Assembly (NCBI GenBank): GCA_004194705.1
Contig: SADC01000520.1
Span: 62,001-126,000, forward strand
Reading direction: 5' to 3'
DNA length: 64,000 nucleotides
From: Ditylenchus dipsaci
Lineage: Eukaryota > Nematoda > Chromadorea > Rhabditida > Anguinidae
Shown here in pieces: positions 55,301-63,689 of this stretch; position 1 is the stretch's first letter; every line of letters starts with the position of its first letter. The position numbers and the translations under genes were made by a program. Under the pieces are notes generated by a model that worked only from the letters and a program-made list of their open reading frames with translations, was not told the origin of the DNA and did not search any database.

Positions 55301-58300
55301 TTTGTGGAAATGTGAGTTTGTGAAGATGAATTTTTGTGAATCATCATACCGCCAGTCAAATTTAAAAGATTACATCCAAATTCAATAATAAGTTAAATAC
55401 TAGAAAGTGCTAGTCACTTCGGTGTCGTTGCAGATCTTTCCCTACAACCTAATATCTTGAAACTCATTAGACAGTAGAAGTAATTTCAATGTCTTCGTGA
55501 AATTATCCGACAACCTGGTATAAGTTCATACACCATCCTGGAAACACGATTCTTAAAGGACTATCAAACTTGATAAGCACATCAATTTGAAAATTTTTAA
55601 CTCGCGCGGGACCACCCTAATTTTGTCAATAATGTTTTGAAATTGTTGTTTGTTTGCACGTCAAAATTTTTCAAAATATAGAACCGTTTACTAGTCGAGC
55701 AAAACGTTGCTCGTCATTGTCAGATCGGATGACTTATCCTACTTCCACTGAACCATAACTACTTACATGAGCCCGTGTTGAAAGTTCACTCATATATAGA
55801 ATTTAAGTTTTCAAAAATTTGCTCAAAAACATTATGGGCAAAATTAGGTTGGTCCCGCGCGAATTCGAGTTCCACGAATTGCTGTGGTTATCAAGTTTCA
55901 GGGTAATCCTTTTTTCTGCGGCAAATAAATTTTTTTGTGGGCAAATTTACTTTTTTTTGGGGCAAATCTTCTTTGGAGCAAATTTACTTTTTTCTGTGAC
56001 AAATATACTTCCTTTTCGGGCAGAAATACTTCTTTGGGGCAGATGGGCTTGGAGTAGATTTACTTTTTTTGAAGCGAATATACTTTTTTGGGTGGCAAAT
56101 TTATTTTTATGAGGCAAAATTTCCTTTTTTGGGACAAATTTACCTTTTTCTAAAAAACGTTTTTGGAAAAAAATTTGTCCAAAAAAAATTTGCCCCATAA
56201 AAAAATAAATTTGCTTCAAAAAAGTAAATTTGACCCAAAAAAAGTATATGTGCCCCAGAAAAAAACAATTACCCCAAGTTTCATGGTCCTTTCATAAGAA
56301 GGGGGAGAGTAGGAGGTAATATGTACTAAAAGAAATATGGTGATCTTCTTCTTAATTGAATTGTTATCAAATCGCTTTCAGGGATACCTTTTAAACATGG
56401 CCGGCAAATCTGCTTTACTATTACTGGCTTTTTATGTGTTGTACTGGAGAAGGTCTTCGGTAAGCAATTTGAAATAAATAAATAAAAATCTACTGAACTT
56501 TGACTATGAGCAGTCTTGGCCACGCCTGGATTTCATCAACCGCCACATCAACCATCCACCGGTTGATTGATTCTCAATTGATCAACCGGTTAAGAAAAGT
56601 GATCTACCGGTGGCCAGTTGATAACGCCAGTTGATTGGCCAAGACTGACTATGAGAGGCTTAAAAAATGTGAAATGTCAAAAGTAAAATGTCCATGATCT
56701 TGTAATTTTAAAAAAAGTTGTGCATAGCCATCTCTGTGTTGTACCACAAAAATTTTTCAATTATATTCATATTCTTACTGGAAAATATATAATTATTTAG
56801 GCCGACATGCCCAGGCTTTATTTTCTGAGAGCAGCTTTCGTAGTCTTCACACTCTTTGTTCTTTTCGCATTCTGGCTGTTTTACATTGTAAGCATTTGAG
56901 TTTTGCTCATTTTGGCTGTTGAACAACTGCATTTTGCAGGTACGTATTGTGATGGAAAGAAGCTCTAATTACACTTATATCGTCTCCTATGCTCTGTCAT
57001 TAATTGACATTTTGGTAAGTCTTTTTGTTTTCGACATTGTGAGGACATGATGGTGGCCGGTTGATAACGGCGGCTGAAAGAAAAAAGACGCTTTCCAACA
57101 GTGCTCTTATTTAGCGTGGCATGACATTGTAAAAGTGTACAATATTTTATTATCAAATCTTTGAAACCCACTGAGAAAGTAAAGCAGTGTTAAATTAATT
57201 AACGTGATCATTACCAACAGTGCTCATATTTAGCTAATAATTTTTATCTTGAGGGCAGAACTCATATTTACTTCCAAGTTGTCGAGTAGTTTCACCCGCC
57301 ATATTAAAATTACTTCTAGTCTATGATGGGCTACATATATAAGAAATACTGTAAACTCTTTGTTAACTTTCGAAAATTTTATATCATAATAAATTCGCTA
57401 GAAGACGTTTTCTTTAATTTTGGAGAAGCTTTTTAAAGAGCTTTGTTACCTTATTTTTCGGCCCAATTTTTTTTCCAATTATACTGTTTCTTTACTAATT
57501 CTGAACAACTTCAGTTTTGGTCGACAAAATTTTCATCGAAATTTTTTGAAAAGCCGGCTTTTAAAAAAGTGTTGTTAGAAATTTCTAAAAAGTGAGTCTT
57601 TTTTCTTTTGAGTGTTCGTAAGTTAATTTCTTGAGTCTAGTATCGAAATTATGGCGAAAACCTGGTATAATTTTTATATAAGTTTGTTGTGAATTTTATG
57701 TCTATGCTTCATGTGTTATTTTATAAAAGCCATCAGATCTATTAATTCTCTTTTTGGTTTTATTCTTTACCTAAAATAGATCCGAGATCAATCGGTTTTT
57801 AACGTTTAAACATTGAAACTTGTTACGGTACACTAGCACTCTAATTTCAATATTTAGTTATTTATCCACTGCATTTGGATTTTCTTCGAACTGCGGCAAT
57901 TCCGCCCTGTGTACACTGTTCAAATAGTGCGTGATCCTGATGGTGAAACCCATACGTATGAAATTGGTCAAATGAGCATACAGGAAGCTGTTAGTATATT
58001 ATTAGAAATTTTTTTTTTGTCAAAAATAGATAAATAAAAAAACATGGCCTGCACGTGTCTTTGTAAAATTATATTGTTCATGGGTTGCAGGCAGTACAAG
58101 TGTTGAGGCTCTACCACACTCACTTTTCAACCTTTAACCAGTACTTGGATTATGCTCGTCAAAGTGCTTTGACTGGAGGTGGAAGAAATGCTGGTGGCAG
58201 GTAATTTCTTGGCTTTGGTGGGCTGACCGAATAAGTAAACAAATAACATTAGTATATCATGTTGCTGCTTATTATCATACTGGGCTTAGTGGCTTAGGGT

Positions 58301-61300
58301 TGAGATGCGCACACCCACATACCTCGGACACAAATCACTAGAAAGTAACTCTGGATGAATGAAAAATGTATGCATACCAGAGTTTCTTTATGCGGATTAA
58401 ATTTCTTAATGAGGTATATTTTTTTTTGATGCGGATCAAATCACTTCTGTATTTTTAGCCTATGTAGCACGCCCCTGGTCCCCCCGTCAAAAAATCGTGG
58501 GTTTCGTACCTGTGAGGTAAGTCTACCTCGCTTTACCAAGGCAGAAAGTCAGAGACTTGCAAAAATAATATTGGAAATGGTTTTTCTAATATTTTTTTGT
58601 TTTTAATACCCATTTAAAGTCAGAAAACGTTGATATGAGTTGATAAGACAATATTTTTGGACGGATATCGATTGGCGACGCTGAACGATTTTTTTTCAAA
58701 GTTTAGAAAAATTTGTCAATTTTTAAACAAAAGTTTTTCCTGATGCCATAATCTTTCCTGATCCGAATTCGTTGAGATCAGATCGAAATAATGTTTCTGA
58801 ACTGAGATATCCATAAATTTAGATAAGTGGTGAGAAATTTCTGGCTTATCCTTTCAAGATAGCTCTATCTCAGCTCAGAAACACTATTTTGATCTGATCT
58901 CAACGTATTCGAATTTAGGACAGGATTTTCGAATATAAAAGATTTTTTAAAAACGTTTGCCTTGAAAATTGACTATTTTCGCTAAAAATTAAAAAAAAAA
59001 TTATTTAGGGTTCGAGTTCAAGATCGGACTTCAACATATACATTTCACCGATTTTCTATGGTCCAGCCGGAGTTTTGACTGCTTGTAAAAATGATCCTGA
59101 TAAAGTTTTTCTCTTAATTTTCGCTGTTTTGTGACCCAATACTTTTCAATTTAAACTAATAGTGTAAACTTTAATGACTTCTTTCACGTACTTCGAGTTC
59201 AAGATCGGACTTCAACATATACATCTCTATAGCTCGGATCACATAGAATCTCACCCCAGAGTGGCCAAAGTTGCTTTTCGGGGGCTAACTAAAAAAAAGT
59301 CCGAGTTACACACATGAACACTTTCAATTCCGACCTCGCACCTGAAATCGATAAAAATTCTGACCAATTTTACCTTTAATAAAGTTAATTTTGAACTCAT
59401 CGAAACTTACACAAATCCAACGCAAACTCTAGTCATTTATGATCAACTAAGGACTTTTCCGCCAACCTGGTAGTCAAAGTTTTGTTCTTGAATCTTGAAA
59501 ACAATAAACGGACCTAACTGTCAACGAAAAATAACCTAAATATTAATCAATGAAACTTATTCTGTATTTTTCAATTTTTTAGGTATCGGCATGGTGTGCC
59601 AATGCCTCTGTCATCTGGCTTTAAGCTATACGATATTGAAGGTGATTAATAATTTCCCAAGTGTTTCAATTAAAGTTTCAAATATACAGGAAGAGGAGAA
59701 GGTACAACTCTATCAGAAGCAAGTGCTAGGATATTAGTAGAAGCTAGTTCACGCAGAAGGATGGCAGGTAAAATATAGGGTCGTAGCCTTTAGGTCTTTT
59801 TGGCGTTCAGCCCTATGTTCTGTTCTAGCCACTTAGGCATTATTTTTCAAGCCATTTTGTAGTGCGTAAGACATTTTTCATTCCCGGCTAACGTGCACTG
59901 GCCTACCCTGAGCCTAAGCCTAAGTTAAAAAAATAAGGTCTAAGTGGCTAATAAGAACATAAAGCAGAACGCCAAAAAGTGGAAAAAAGTACCTCACGCC
60001 TCTGCGCCAAAATATACCACTATATACAGTCGAACCTCGATAGTAGATACCCCCTCGGGACCGGGCTAGGGGTATCTACTATCGAGGGGTATCTATTATC
60101 GGCGGTATCTACTATCGAGAGGCAGAGAACCAAATTTTGAGTCAGAAGTATCCATTACCGAGGGTGAAGTGGAATCGGTTGGAATCGGCTAACCCAACAG
60201 TGATACTTTATTCAACTAACGATGAATAACAACTGCGATTAAACAAGAATTAGGTTAGCGGCTTGAAGACATCACTGAGAGAGCTCTGCTTCCTTTCTTT
60301 TGACCATCCTGCCAGAAAGCTTTATCCAAGGCGTCGCTCTGACGGAGGAGCTGGGGATTCGCAAAATTCTTTTCCACGTATTGACGGACCAATCGCAATG
60401 CACGCTGAGCCTCTAGACGAGTGATGGGCGCTTCTTCCATTTTAACGTCGCTGTCCACATCAATATCCGCAGCGGATTGATTTCTTTGCCCTTTTCGTCG
60501 CCAAATCTATCTTTCTTTTTCTTTGCGAAGTATCCATCGGGTACCTGAATGAACTAACGAATTTAAATAATATCGCGAGATTTCGAGCCAAACATAAGCG
60601 CCAATTAAAAAAATAGGCACATCTGAACAAATAATTTCCAAAATTACACTTTGAAAAAGAGATGGCTTTCCATTTAGACTTGAGTGTTAGAGGTATCTAT
60701 TATCGAGGCAAAATAAAGGTCAGTGTAAGAGTCAGAGGGTTCTATTATCGAGCGGTATCTATTATAAGGGGTATCTACTATTGGGGGTATGATTTGCCTT
60801 ATTTTAAGTAAAACCAACCAAATATGCGCTAAGGGTATCTACTATCGAAGGGTATCTATTATCGAGGGTATCTACTATCGAGGTTTGACTGTACAACAAC
60901 AATTTTTCTAGGCCACAATGACCTTTTTTACGAAGAAATGGAGTGGGAGAAGCGCTTCAAAAAGCGCAAATATAGATTGCTAGTTGCACAGAAGAAGTGT
61001 TTGCCCATGTTCAAGCAATCAATGCCAATAATATGAACCACAAGGTAATCTATGATGATTCAGTCTAAACCTGGCTGTATGTTACTAGCTCTTGGGTGAC
61101 ATGTTATCAGGGTGACGAATATATTAGAGTGCAAATGAAAAATTGGATTAAAAAAGGGTGCGCATACATAACTCGAAATTTTAAAAAGTCACATTTGCTC
61201 AAAAAATACAATTCAGTCGTTTTTTGTAAAAATTTTATATAAAATTAGTTAAACAGGCCAAATTGACTAAACTTTCCTATAAGCGGAATCGAAAAATATC

Positions 61301-61938
61301 ATTTGGTTGCAACGTCAATGCTTCTAAAATTAAAAAATTAATATTAAAATAAATTTTTCAGCCACTTGCACCCATGGATCCATCAACAGCTGCTAAAGTA
61401 ATTTTTTAGTGCTTAATATAATTCGAATTATCACCTAAATTTTATTACTTAGGATTTAAAACATTGTTTGGACAAAAATACAGCTAAAACTATTTAAAAA
61501 AATGATAATATCATTTTAGTGTTTGAAATTTGTGCTTTTTTTGAATTTACATATTCATTTTGATGTTTTGGAAGTTCAGGATACGTTTTTCAGCATCTCC
61601 TAACGTTCGCTAGCCCTGAACTAAGACTACTCAAAGTTGCTTTTCTGGCCATTTACTAAAAAAGAGTCCGAGTTTTACACTTTAAACTTTAAAAAAAAAA
61701 TGCTTGAATTCTCAGGCCGGCTCAAGGCATCAAAACTTATCATCTTCATTTTAAAAGGAAATTTGCAGGCAGTATTGGGTGGAATAGCCAAGCCATTAAA
61801 TCGCTTTCTCCGTTTCACACGTCAACAACCCAATCATCTACCTAACAAGTTTCGGAACACTTGGAGCATTGTCTTGCGTACAGATTCTCTGCCAGAACTT
61901 TTCTTCAGAGATTTTTCTCAAATAGATCACCTTTACCG
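49200..61938 (+). CDS. VANGL: VANGL / Van Gogh (Strabismus) planar polarity protein, gene span, 3' end beyond window
   Basis: Fourteen exons: 49200-49367, 50448-50518, 51148-51218, 52325-52481, 56382-56459, 56801-56889, 56940-57014, 57858-57989, 58091-58200, 59583-59641, 59690-59767, 60912-61044, 61362-61397 and 61769-61938. Vang proteins have four transmembrane helices with both tails in the cytosol; they bind Prickle and Dishevelled and set planar cell polarity. The translated exons follow the family in order: a Ser-rich N-tail with an acidic DNTTVL motif, four hydrophobic helices, FFELRQF, a GHNDLFYEEMEWE helix, an MDPSTAAK segment and FLRFTRQQPN. The last coding exons, with the C-terminal PDZ-binding tail, are not in the window. 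Exons 50448-50518 and 60912-61044 each lack one base by both phase and homology. Introns contain several transposons. Confidence 0.88.
50448..50518 (+). CDS. VANGL: VANGL exon 2 (one base missing)
   Basis: The Vang-like reading LGEDQWCDNTTVLTANESE matches the family motif NWGETTTVVTGTSE. It is 71 nt long but needs 72 to keep phase 0 on both sides. The break lies between 50455 and 50465. Confidence 0.82.
51148..51218 (+). CDS. VANGL: VANGL exon 3
   Basis: The acceptor is TTTCAG. It reads HSYSGLPERFYTAPQS and ends AGAAG|GTAAGT in phase 2, which the next exon completes to give RCSR, the residues just before helix 1 in Vang (LDCSR). Confidence 0.8.
51711..52182. mobile_element. GC-rich hAT-type element with CCGCCG arms
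   Basis: The exact 8-bp direct repeat CTTGTGAG flanks it (51703-51710, 52183-52190). The ends are CATAGTTGGACGCC and CATAGTTGGATCGCC (inward). The arms are (CCGCCG)n and its complement, in sharp contrast to the AT-rich centre and host. The Ala/Gly/Pro-rich frames on both strands are translations of this array. It lies in a VANGL intron. Confidence 0.88.
52325..52481 (+). CDS. VANGL: VANGL exon 4 (transmembrane helix 1)
   Basis: It reads CSRLCWISFAFLVSLISLL, then a loop with YPDYVWPAMSCEIDC. The loop cysteines match the Vang luminal loop (EPCGTACEG). It ends CAG|GTTGAT, phase 0. Confidence 0.88.
53189..53438. mobile_element. TA-flanked miniature element, GGCCCGTTTATT variant
   Basis: The ends CCGTATTTTCTCTATAAACG and CTGTATTTTTTCTATTAAAC (inward) lie between TA dinucleotides. 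GGCCCGTTTATTA occurs near both ends. It is in the long VANGL intron. Confidence 0.78.
53500..55353 (+). mobile_element. TIR element carrying a spliced FLYWCH gene
   Basis: The exact 8-bp direct repeat AGTCAAAT flanks it (53492-53499, 55354-55361). The terminal inverted repeats begin GGCGGTATGATGATTCAC. Inside each end is an array of TTTCACAAACTGCA-like units (53510-53740 and, inverted, 55155-55345). The middle carries a four-exon gene in + orientation, like the host VANGL gene. The 8-bp duplication fits hAT; FLYWCH domains are best known from MULE elements (8-9 bp duplications), so the superfamily is open. No DDE transposase is visible. Confidence 0.85.
53826..54851 (+). CDS. FLYWCH-type zinc-finger protein within a transposon
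   Basis: Exons are 53814-54115 (ATG at 53826), 54147-54368, 54418-54525 and 54580-54851, with introns of 31 to 54 bases and GT-AG ends. The protein starts MNRLFPNDLTDSSGDEDQV, acidic and Ser-rich, then changes frame at the G run near 53881 (a base appears lost). The FLYWCH pattern follows: DVLVYDGKNYNNLF, then YKC...GC and HDHD as the Cys-Cys...His-His zinc ligands. The last exon is Arg/Glu-rich and helical (NREEREAESRRR), ending APPPPIMEYQENDE. A polyadenylation signal AATAAA is at 54922. FLYWCH domains bind DNA or RNA. It could be the element's own DNA-binding protein or a captured host gene. Confidence 0.65.
55901..56275. mobile_element. hAT-type element with GGGGCAAATTTACTTTTT-motif arms
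   Basis: The exact 8-bp direct repeat AAGTTTCA flanks it (55893-55900, 56276-56283). The ends are GGGTAATCCTTTTTTCTG and GGGGTAATTGTTTTTTTCTG (inward). The arms are repeats of TTTGGGGCAAATTTACTT in opposite orientation, meeting near 56150. It lies 106 bases before VANGL exon 5. Confidence 0.85.
56382..56459 (+). CDS. VANGL: VANGL exon 5 (transmembrane helix 2)
   Basis: It reads GYLLNMAGKSALLLLAFYVL and ends YWRRSS, matching the Vang helix 2 segment ending FFRRPKA. Phase 0 on both sides. Confidence 0.9.
56520..56655. repeat. Small inverted repeat in a VANGL intron
   Basis: AGTCTTGGCCACGCCTGG at the left is mirrored by TTGGCCAAGACTGACTATGA at the right, with ATCAACCGGTTGAT-type palindromes between. 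It is a short foldback with arms of a repeated motif. Confidence 0.55.
56801..56889 (+). CDS. VANGL: VANGL exon 6 (transmembrane helix 3)
   Basis: It reads ADMPRLYFLRAAFVVFTLFV then LFAFWLFYI, the conserved LRAxxVxxxFxxxxxWLFYGV helix. The donor is ATT|GTAAGC. Confidence 0.93.
56940..57014 (+). CDS. VANGL: VANGL exon 7
   Basis: After a 50-base intron it reads VRIVMERSSNYTYIVSYALS, matching Vang VRILDARERSYQGVVQFAVS. It ends LIDIL|GTAAGT. Confidence 0.93.
57858..57989 (+). CDS. VANGL: VANGL exon 8 (helix 4 and cytosolic start)
   Basis: It reads LFIHCIWIFFELRQFRPVYT, then VQIVRDPDGETH and GQMSIQEA. ELRQxxPxxxxxVVRxxDG is strongly conserved in Vang. The donor is GCT|GTTAGT. Confidence 0.94.
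58091..58200 (+). CDS. VANGL: VANGL exon 9
   Basis: It reads AVQVLRLYHTHFSTFNQYLD, the counterpart of AVWILEKYYHDFPVYNPAL, and ends Gly-rich (GGGRNAGG) in phase 2. Confidence 0.9.
58290..59460. repeat. Intron with foldback fragment and inverted repeats
   Basis: 58295-58400 is a fragment of the GC-core family (GAGATGCGCACACCCACATA, ACTCTGGATGAATGAAAA). Around 58750-58925, TTCGTTGAGATCAGATCGAA and TTTTGATCTGATCTCAACG face each other. TTCGAGTTCAAGATCGGACT occurs at 59010 and 59192 as a direct repeat. No exon was found here. Confidence 0.5.
59583..59641 (+). CDS. VANGL: VANGL exon 10
   Basis: It reads YRHGVPMPLSSGFKLYDIE, matching the Vang VSGFKVYSLGEE segment. It enters in phase 2 and leaves in phase 1. 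Confidence 0.88.
59690..59767 (+). CDS. VANGL: VANGL exon 11
   Basis: A 48-base intron precedes it. It reads TLSEASARILVEASSRRRMA, the counterpart of the Vang AAxxAAARRR segment. Phase 1 in and out. Confidence 0.87.
59785..59985. repeat. Inverted repeat in a VANGL intron
   Basis: TCTTTTTGGCGTTCAGCCCT ... GCCACTTAGGC on the left is mirrored by TCTAAGTGGCTAATAAGAAC ... GAACGCCAAAAAGT on the right. It is a probable miniature element without a defined duplication. Confidence 0.55.
60027..60891. mobile_element. pogo/Tigger-like relic, GTATCTACTATCGA variant
   Basis: TA flanks (60025-60026, 60892-60893) enclose inverted ends CAGTCGAACCTCGATAGTAG and CAGTCAAACCTCGATAGTAG. Both arms repeat GGGGTATCTACTATCGAGG. 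The middle carries a minus-strand fragment like the C-terminus of Tigger/pogo transposases. It lies in the VANGL intron before exon 12. Confidence 0.83.
60255..60458 (-). pseudogene. pogo/Tigger-type transposase C-terminal fragment
   Basis: The 67-codon frame reads APITRLEAQRALRLVRQYVE then LLRQSDALDKAF. A Glu-Ala helix with LRxxRxYVE followed by a second helix is typical of the tail of pogo/CENP-B-like transposases (EALxALxxLRxxxE). No DDE domain or CENP-B DNA-binding domain remains. Confidence 0.55.
60912..61044 (+). CDS. VANGL: VANGL exon 12 (one base missing)
   Basis: It reads HNDLFYEEMEWEKRFKKRKY then LLVA; in the next frame it continues EEVFAHVQAINANN. Vang has HNEYYYEEAEHERRVRKRRA and EEAFTHIKRL at these points. 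It is 133 nt where 134 would keep phase. The break is near 60987; read as is, it stops early. Confidence 0.88.
61362..61397 (+). CDS. VANGL: VANGL exon 13 (36 nt)
   Basis: A micro-exon between TTTTTCAG and GTAATT reading PLAPMDPSTAAK, the counterpart of the Vang MDPREAAQ segment. Phase 0 on both sides. Confidence 0.85.
61769..61938 (+). CDS. VANGL: VANGL exon 14
   Basis: The acceptor is ATTTGCAG. It reads AVLGGIAKPLNRFLRFTRQQ, then SLPELFFRDFSQIDHLY, aligning with Vang MARAMQKYLRTTKQQP and PKAFLERYL. It ends in phase 2 at CCG|GTAAAC. The following exons were not found in the last 2 kb. Confidence 0.92.
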
Positions 61939-61979
61939 GTAAACCAATTAATATATACATTTAAATTCAAATTTATATG

Positions 61980-62280
61980 CAGTCGAATCTCTCTATAATG
62001 ACTCTCTTATAACGACTCGCTCCCTATGACAACCCGAAAAAAGAACTGCTATGTCACAAATGACCTCATTTACGCCAAATCGACTTTTTGATAACGACTC
62101 TCTATCTAACGACCCAGTCCTTGAAAGTCTTTACATAGAGATTTGACTGTAATGAAAAGAGATGATGAGGCAATTATCGTTGATGGACGGAGTAGTTCTT
62201 TATTTTTTCCGGACTTCTAGCCGAATCGATCTAAAGATCGAGCCGATAAATAGAGGAGTCGTTAAATAGAGGGGTGATTG
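61980..62280. mobile_element. pogo-like element, TATAATGACTC variant, plus a partial second copy
   Basis: Left end CAGTCGAATCTCTCTATAAT and right end (inward) CAGTCAAATCTCTATGTAAA bound 61980-62149. A second right end, GAGGGGTGATTG, stops at 62280. CTTATAACGACTC-like phrases fill the interior. Related to the CAGTCRAACCTCGAT family. Confidence 0.6.
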
Positions 62281-63140
62281 TAATACAACAACACCATGAA
62301 GTAAAAATGGGTCAGGATGAAATGACTTCTCACAACTTTGAAAAAATTCGAATAAAACTATAATAGATTTTTGCTGGGTCTCGAAAATAATACTTCTTAG
62401 AAAAAATTAGAATGAAATTTTATTTCTGAAACTCAACGAAAAGTCTATAAATATACAGGTTGGAGCAATTTTTCGATGTCATTTGCCGTATTTTCTCTAT
62501 TAATAGTTCTATTAATAATGTTCTAGGTAATATCACCAAAGGGAGGGGTTAGTCAGCTTCGAGAATCCCAAAATTGAAAAATTGGGCGTTACTCGTTTTT
62601 TTTTCGAATTTCATTGCACTCAAACCGAAATTCAGGATTGTCACTAAACCAACAAAATTGAGGATATTTGATGAAGCTTGAAAATTCTGGCTCTCTTCTT
62701 TGTTGATGCTGTCATCCTTCGCTCTGGCCTTAGGTATCTTCTCTCTTTTATTCCTTTTTTTCAGCCCTCGGTTTAAACCGTGGGCTGAAAAAAGAACAAA
62801 AGAGAGAAGATACCTAAAGCTAGACAGGTTAAGGAAAAAAAAAGTGAAAGAGAAAGTGTAAAGGAATAAAAATGATTGATTCAACAAATCAGTTTTCGGG
62901 GCACTATCGGATATAGGCACTGTCGGAGTTTTCCCTTTTCCCCTTTTCCCCTTTTTGCCTTGGTCCCCCCTATTGATTTTATCCATATTTTGCCTCGGTT
63001 GCGGTGCCTGCCACGCCACCGATGGCACCTCAACACACCGCTTCTGGAAACGGTGTGAAAAGGTGCAAAATAGCGCGAAAATTGCAAAAACTCAAAATAT
63101 CAACAGGTTAATGCTTTATTTTACAGACCTAAATCCTTTG
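62281..63140. other. Intron or intergenic sequence with a perfect hairpin
   Basis: 62732-62818 folds on itself: CTTAGGTATCTTCTCTCTTT on the left is complemented at the right around CGGTTTAAACCG. At 62485 GCCGTATTTTCTCTATTAAT looks like one end of the TA-flanked miniature family. At 63042-63055 CACCGCTTCTGGAAACGGTG is a small hairpin. No VANGL exon was recognised. Confidence 0.4.
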
Positions 63141-63580
63141 GCTCATTTATAAACGTAGTCGTTGTCGTCGTCGTTGTCGTTGGAATATTTTTTTTATAAA
63201 ACCATTTTTTTCGCCAACGACGACGACAACGACAACAACGACCTATTTAGAAAAAATCCAACGACAACGACGAAGCCAAGGACAACGAAATTTTTCATTC
63301 AAAATTGGACAAATTTCGCATTCTCAGACGAGATTTCAAGGTAAAACGTGTGGATAATATAGTTAATCCTTAAGATTCTGGCTTAAAATGCAAAATTTGT
63401 CTAATTTGGAAGAAAAATTTTCGTTGTCGTTGGCGTCGTTGTTGTCGTTGGCATTGTCGTTGGATTTCTCATAAATAGGTCGTCGTTGGCGTTGTCGTTG
63501 GCGTTGTCGTTGGCGTAAAAGTGCCTTTATAAACATTTTTCCAACGACAACGACGACGATAACGTTTATAAATAAGCCAT
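63141..63580. mobile_element. Inverted-repeat element with GTCGTTGTCGTTGGC-motif arms
   Basis: The ends are GGCTCATTTATAAACGTAGT and GGCTTATTTATAAACGTTAT (inward). The arms are repeats of CGTTGTCGTTGG and its complement; each half also contains CCTATTTA(G/T)-type and AATTTGTC-type unique segments, mirrored around 63350. No clear target duplication. Confidence 0.65.
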
Positions 63581-63689
63581 TTACAAAGTGGTCAAAATCT
63601 GTGATTTTGGGTGGTCTGAAACTCAATGTTTCAAAGACCAAAACTTGAAAATGATGCCTTTTTTGGACTCCTACGGCCATTTTGGTGGC

